64,000 nucleotides of DNA from NCBI GenBank assembly GCA_049889775.1, contig JBMHCT010000020.1, positions 271,615-335,614 of the forward strand. The letters run 5' to 3'. The position numbers and the translations under genes were made by a program. Source of the stretch: Jejuia sp049889775. Its GTDB lineage: Bacteria > Bacteroidota > Bacteroidia > Flavobacteriales > Flavobacteriaceae. Every line of letters begins with the position of its first letter. The stretch's first letter is position 1. The notes under the pieces were generated by a model. It did not search any database, was not told the origin of the DNA, and saw only the letters and a program-made list of their open reading frames with translations. Shown here in pieces: positions 60,734 through 64,000 of this stretch.

Positions 60734-60753
60734 TCTTTAAATAGATTTAAAGA
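60734..60753. terminator. Possible terminator between convergent genes
   Basis: TCTTTAAAT and ATTTAAAGA form a perfect 9-bp dyad (2-base centre) between the LysM and cmk stops. It is entirely AT-rich bar two GC pairs and lacks a T-run, so support is weak. Confidence 0.3.
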
Positions 60754-60754
60754 A

Positions 60755-61450
60755 CTATTCTAATCCTTCAATTGTCATTTTTGCTAGTTGGAGGATTTTT
60801 TCGTATTGCTCCTCTAAACTTAAGTTTGAATTATTGATTTCTATAGCATCTTCCGCTTTCACTAAAGGCGAATCTTTTCGTGTAGTATCTTTATAATCGC
60901 GTTCAGTTACGTTTTTCAGTACTGCTTCGTATGTTATATTGTCGCCTCTATCCAGTAATTCTTTATAGCGACGTTCTGCTCTTTTCTCAGCTAATGCTGT
61001 CATAAAAATTTTCAATTCCGCGTTCGGAAACACCACAGTTCCAATATCTCGGCCATCCATAACAACTCCTTTATCTTGTCCTAATTTTTTTTGAATGGCT
61101 ACCAATTTTTGTCTTACTTCAGGAACTGTAGCAACTTGACTTACAAAACTAGAAACTTTTAGCGTTCGTATTTCCTTTTCTACAGTATTACCATTCAAAT
61201 ACACTTCGGCGAAACCTAAATCTTTATTATAAACGAAAGTTAATTCTATTTGATTCAATTGATAAATTAACGCTTCCTTATTAAAATCATCTTCGGAAAT
61301 CAAACCTTTATTTAAGGCGTATAATGTTACTGCCCTATACATGGCACCAGAATCAACATAAATATAGTTTAGAGCTCTTGCCAATTGTTTGGCTACCGTG
61401 CTTTTCCCTGTAGAAGAATACCCGTCAATCGCTATAGTGATGTTTTGCAT
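60755..61450 (-). CDS. cmk: (d)CMP kinase
   Basis: A 231-residue P-loop kinase: IAIDGYSSTGKSTVAKQLARAL (Walker A), YVDSGAMYRAVTLYAL (CMP site), VMDGRDIGTVVFPNAELKIFMTA and the lid ERDYKDTTRKDSPLVKAEDAIEIN. It phosphorylates CMP and dCMP for nucleotide recycling. Located close to rpsA, as in many bacteria. Confidence 0.95.
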   Translation of the reverse strand: MQNITIAIDGYSSTGKSTVAKQLARALNYIYVDSGAMYRAVTLYALNKGLISEDDFNKEALIYQLNQIELTFVYNKDLGFAEVYLNGNTVEKEIRTLKVSSFVSQVATVPEVRQKLVAIQKKLGQDKGVVMDGRDIGTVVFPNAELKIFMTALAEKRAERRYKELLDRGDNITYEAVLKNVTERDYKDTTRKDSPLVKAEDAIEINNSNLSLEEQYEKILQLAKMTIEGLE

Positions 61451-61639
61451 TTATTGAATTAATGTAGCAAGCGAAATTAATAAAATACTCGAGACGTTAA
61501 GCATAAATGTTATTTGATTGTCCTTTATCGAAATTATGAACATATGTTATCCAAAAAAACATTTCTTATTATCTTTAAAAGTTACGCTAATATTAACTTT
61601 ACAAAAAATATACAACTATGATAAATAAATTATATTGCT

Positions 61640-64000
61640 ATGATTAGAACATTAAAAACAATAGTTTGTTTTTGTTTGCTATTTTCTCAAACAATTTTGA
61701 ACGCTCAAACCTACTATGTAGCCACAGATGGCGATGATGCCAACGATGGTTCAATGGCAAGTCCATTTAGAACTTTTGCCCGAGCAGTCTCTGCAATGAC
61801 GGCTGGTGATGAATGTATTATTAGGGGTGGTACCTATGAAGAACCCTTAATAGTTAATAAAAACGGTAACGCGAGTAATTATTTAACATTTAAGGCTGCA
61901 GATGGCGAAGATGTAATTATAAAAGCTACGACTGGAGTTACAGGATGGCAACCACATTCTGGTAACATTTTTAAAGCGAATGTTACAATGAACGTTACCG
62001 GAAGGCGTAGAGCTGTTTTTCATAATGGAGATTATATGGATTTGGCACGTTGGCCTAACAATGAAGATAATGATCGTTGGACTATTGATTTTGCTGAAGT
62101 CACTGGTGGTGATAATTCTCATTTCATATTGGACAACGTACCAAACATTGACTGGACAGGAGGTACGTTTAGGTATTTAGCCACGCATTCTGGTACAACT
62201 TGGTCTAATCTTATAACTTCCAACACCAGCACTGTAATAAACCATGCTGGTGTTGATCTAACAAAATGGCCTTTTTCCAATCACCATCCCCAAAGGTCAG
62301 AAGGTAATATAGCCAACCCTCATGGACAAATTATGTTATTCAATAAATTAGAGGCACTAGATTATGCCAGAGAATGGTTTTATGATGAAACAAATAGTAT
62401 CTTATATTTTCAACCGGCAGATGGTAATATGCCTGCAGATAATAGCGTGGAGTATGTTAAATCTCTTAATGCTATTATATTAAACGGAGATTATATAAAA
62501 ATTGATGGGATAGAAGTTTTTGGTGGAAATATCAGGGTTCAAAATGGGGCTAATTACAATCAAATTTTAAATTGTAAAGTAATGCACGGAACGACAGGGT
62601 ATGATGCATTCAGAGATAGAGGGGCTTCTTCTGGAGATGCTTCAATTGAAGTTTTAGGTAAAGAAACATTGGTAAAAGGTTGTACAATCGATCATAGTAC
62701 TTTTAATGGCATACAGGTTGTTGGTTGGACGGATACCTCTGGTACTATTTTAGAAGGCAATTATATTTACAATACAGATTATATTGGTATACATTGCTCA
62801 CCGATAAGATCAAATGCTGATAATTGCAAAATTCTCAAAAACACTATTGCTAATGCAGGACGCGATGGTATATACGTATCGGCTGATGGCGCTGAAATAG
62901 CATACAACGATGTATCTAATTGTCAAGTTATAAATAGTGATTCAGGTGTATTTTATACTGTAGGTAATACTGAACCAAAAAATACGGAAATACACCATAA
63001 CTGGTTTCATGATTCACAAGCTCCTTCTTATGCATTTAATCCTGGTGATTCAGAAAAAGCTGCTGGAATTTATCTAGATAATGATAGTAAAGGATATGTA
63101 GTGCATCATAATGTGGTTTGGAATGTGTCATGGAGTGGATATCAGGTTAATTGGAATAATGTTGGTTTAGACTTTTACCATAATACTATTTATGATTGTG
63201 GCAAAACAATGGATTCTTGGGTCAATGGACGCGATCAAGAGAATAATAAGATTTATAATAACTACACCAATTCTGGACCTTGGTTTACAGGAAATGGCCC
63301 TGAAGAATTTGATATTCAAGATAATGTAAACTCAACTGCTAACTTTTTAGAAGATCCCGAAAACTTGGATTTTATGCCAAAAATAGAAAGTCCAATGATA
63401 GATGCAGGTCCAATTATAGATGGATTTGATAAACCATTTACTGGCGATTTACCAGACGTAGGTGCTTATGAACGTGCGGGAACAAGATGGACTGCAGGTG
63501 TTAACGCGATTGAAGATACTGGACAAGGTAGTGTTACTTCTGTTCTGGGTTCTCAGTTCACAATTGCGGTAACTTCAGAAACCTGTCCTGAGGAAGCTAA
63601 TGGTTCGATAACTATTTCTGCTGATTTAGAAGCTGATTACCAATTAAGTTTTAATAATGAAGACTATAATTTCCTGAAAGATAAATCTTTTACTGATGTT
63701 ACTCCTGGCGACTATACGATTTGTTTTAATGTTAAAGGAAGTTCAGATGAACAGTGTTTTGTCGTTACCGTTGAAGCTGCGCCTGAAATTACCACCAAAA
63801 CAAAACTAAACCAAAAGGATCTTAATGTTACAGTAACTAGTGGAACCGCACCATTTAACGTTTATGTCAATGATGTAAAAGTGTTCAATACCAATTTAAC
63901 ATCGTTTAGCGTTCCTGTGTCGCAAGGTGATGTTGTAAAGGTAAAATCGGATAAAGCATGTGAGGGTGAATTGATTCAATCTATCGATTTTTATGCTAAC
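61640..64000 (+). CDS. Secreted right-handed beta-helix protein with T9SS-substrate-type module, C-terminus beyond window
   Basis: My translation from the ATG at 61640 is open for 787 codons to the edge. A signal peptide (MIRTLKTIVCFCLLFSQTIL, ending NAQ) is followed by YYVATDGDDANDGSMASPFRTFARAVSAM, the usual start of DUF1565/parallel beta-helix proteins. Beta-helix coils follow (ILNGDYIKIDGIEVFGGN, NCKILKNTIANAGRDGIYVSA, GYVVHHNVVWNVSWSGYQV) to ~residue 610. After that comes a module, CPEEANGSITISADLEADYQL...CFVVTVEAAPEITTKTKLNQKD, common near the C-terminus of flavobacterial T9SS substrates. Probably a polysaccharide lyase or related glycan-active enzyme (PL6-like fold; inference). Confidence 0.85.
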   Translation, partial: MIRTLKTIVCFCLLFSQTILNAQTYYVATDGDDANDGSMASPFRTFARAVSAMTAGDECIIRGGTYEEPLIVNKNGNASNYLTFKAADGEDVIIKATTGVTGWQPHSGNIFKANVTMNVTGRRRAVFHNGDYMDLARWPNNEDNDRWTIDFAEVTGGDNSHFILDNVPNIDWTGGTFRYLATHSGTTWSNLITSNTSTVINHAGVDLTKWPFSNHHPQRSEGNIANPHGQIMLFNKLEALDYAREWFYDETNSILYFQPADGNMPADNSVEYVKSLNAIILNGDYIKIDGIEVFGGNIRVQNGANYNQILNCKVMHGTTGYDAFRDRGASSGDASIEVLGKETLVKGCTIDHSTFNGIQVVGWTDTSGTILEGNYIYNTDYIGIHCSPIRSNADNCKILKNTIANAGRDGIYVSADGAEIAYNDVSNCQVINSDSGVFYTVGNTEPKNTEIHHNWFHDSQAPSYAFNPGDSEKAAGIYLDNDSKGYVVHHNVVWNVSWSGYQVNWNNVGLDFYHNTIYDCGKTMDSWVNGRDQENNKIYNNYTNSGPWFTGNGPEEFDIQDNVNSTANFLEDPENLDFMPKIESPMIDAGPIIDGFDKPFTGDLPDVGAYERAGTRWTAGVNAIEDTGQGSVTSVLGSQFTIAVTSETCPEEANGSITISADLEADYQLSFNNEDYNFLKDKSFTDVTPGDYTICFNVKGSSDEQCFVVTVEAAPEITTKTKLNQKDLNVTVTSGTAPFNVYVNDVKVFNTNLTSFSVPVSQGDVVKVKSDKACEGELIQSIDFYAN

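Noticed and set aside
61883..62122. 79-codon minus-strand frame
   Set aside because: Antisense to the well-supported beta-helix protein, with no family pattern.

Overview
The window is a 64 kb stretch of chromosome from a member of the Bacteroidota, almost certainly a marine-type Flavobacteriaceae. The evidence is an AT-rich base composition, promoters of the TAnnTTTG type with little sign of Shine-Dalgarno sequences, many small lipoproteins with a Cys lipobox, and typical family genes. Those include a fused ResB/CcsA cytochrome c maturation protein, a fused E1 alpha/beta dehydrogenase, fused isobutyryl-CoA mutase, DUF4197, DUF4252, DUF1835 and DUF4920 proteins, and a secreted beta-helix protein carrying a module seen in type IX secretion substrates. 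No rRNA, tRNA, CRISPR array, transposase or prophage gene was seen.

Layout. 1-4.4 kb: a helicase cut by the window edge, an aldo-keto reductase, a secreted protein, a cluster of three tiny MRT-type ORFs before a lone exbD, and a 3D-domain protein. 4.4-13.2 kb: E1 alpha/beta fusion, 2OG-Fe(II) dioxygenase, a tight SUI1 / DUF1835 / nucleoside phosphorylase / periplasmic-binding-protein-like cluster, a thioredoxin lipoprotein and nnr. 13.2-18.3 kb: the threonine operon thrA-thrB-thrC, preceded by a Thr-rich 35-codon leader ORF that looks like an attenuator peptide. 18.3-24.3 kb: Nudix hydrolase, AraC-like regulator and VOC protein, a FAS1 protein divergent from an ECF sigma / anti-sigma pair, an epimerase, mnmD and a DUF4920 lipoprotein. 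24.3-34.6 kb: ilvE, a MazG-like protein, small membrane proteins, crcB, lipoproteins, an MFS / YpdA / VOC operon and an Lrp regulator.

34.6-46.9 kb: the very large icmF, divergent purU, an OmpA-family protein, a TlpA-like protein, DUF4197, a decayed BtuF-like gene with a lipoprotein gene lying in its middle, MATE and HAD genes. 46.9-54.6 kb: mscL, the ccsBA fusion, DUF4268, ZIP transporter and two methyltransferases. 54.7-57.0 kb: a solitary RloC/PrrC-like ABC-ATPase with a CxxC zinc hook and an R-x3-E...H signature, a probable anti-phage anticodon nuclease. 57.4-64 kb: an outer-membrane-type protein, rpsA and cmk around a LysM protein, and the start of the secreted beta-helix protein.

Two themes deserve attention. 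First, at least five families of short palindromic repeats (called A-E here) are scattered through the window, and several copies lie in frame inside genes (mnmD, icmF twice, a DUF1684 lipoprotein) or create false upstream starts (crcB, the 52.3 kb methyltransferase). Second, several very short genes escape ordinary ORF calling: the paralogous 28-residue MRT peptides at 2.9-3.2 kb, whose two copies differ almost only by synonymous changes at their C-termini, the thr leader peptide, and a one-helix 28-residue membrane peptide with its own terminator at 26.3 kb.
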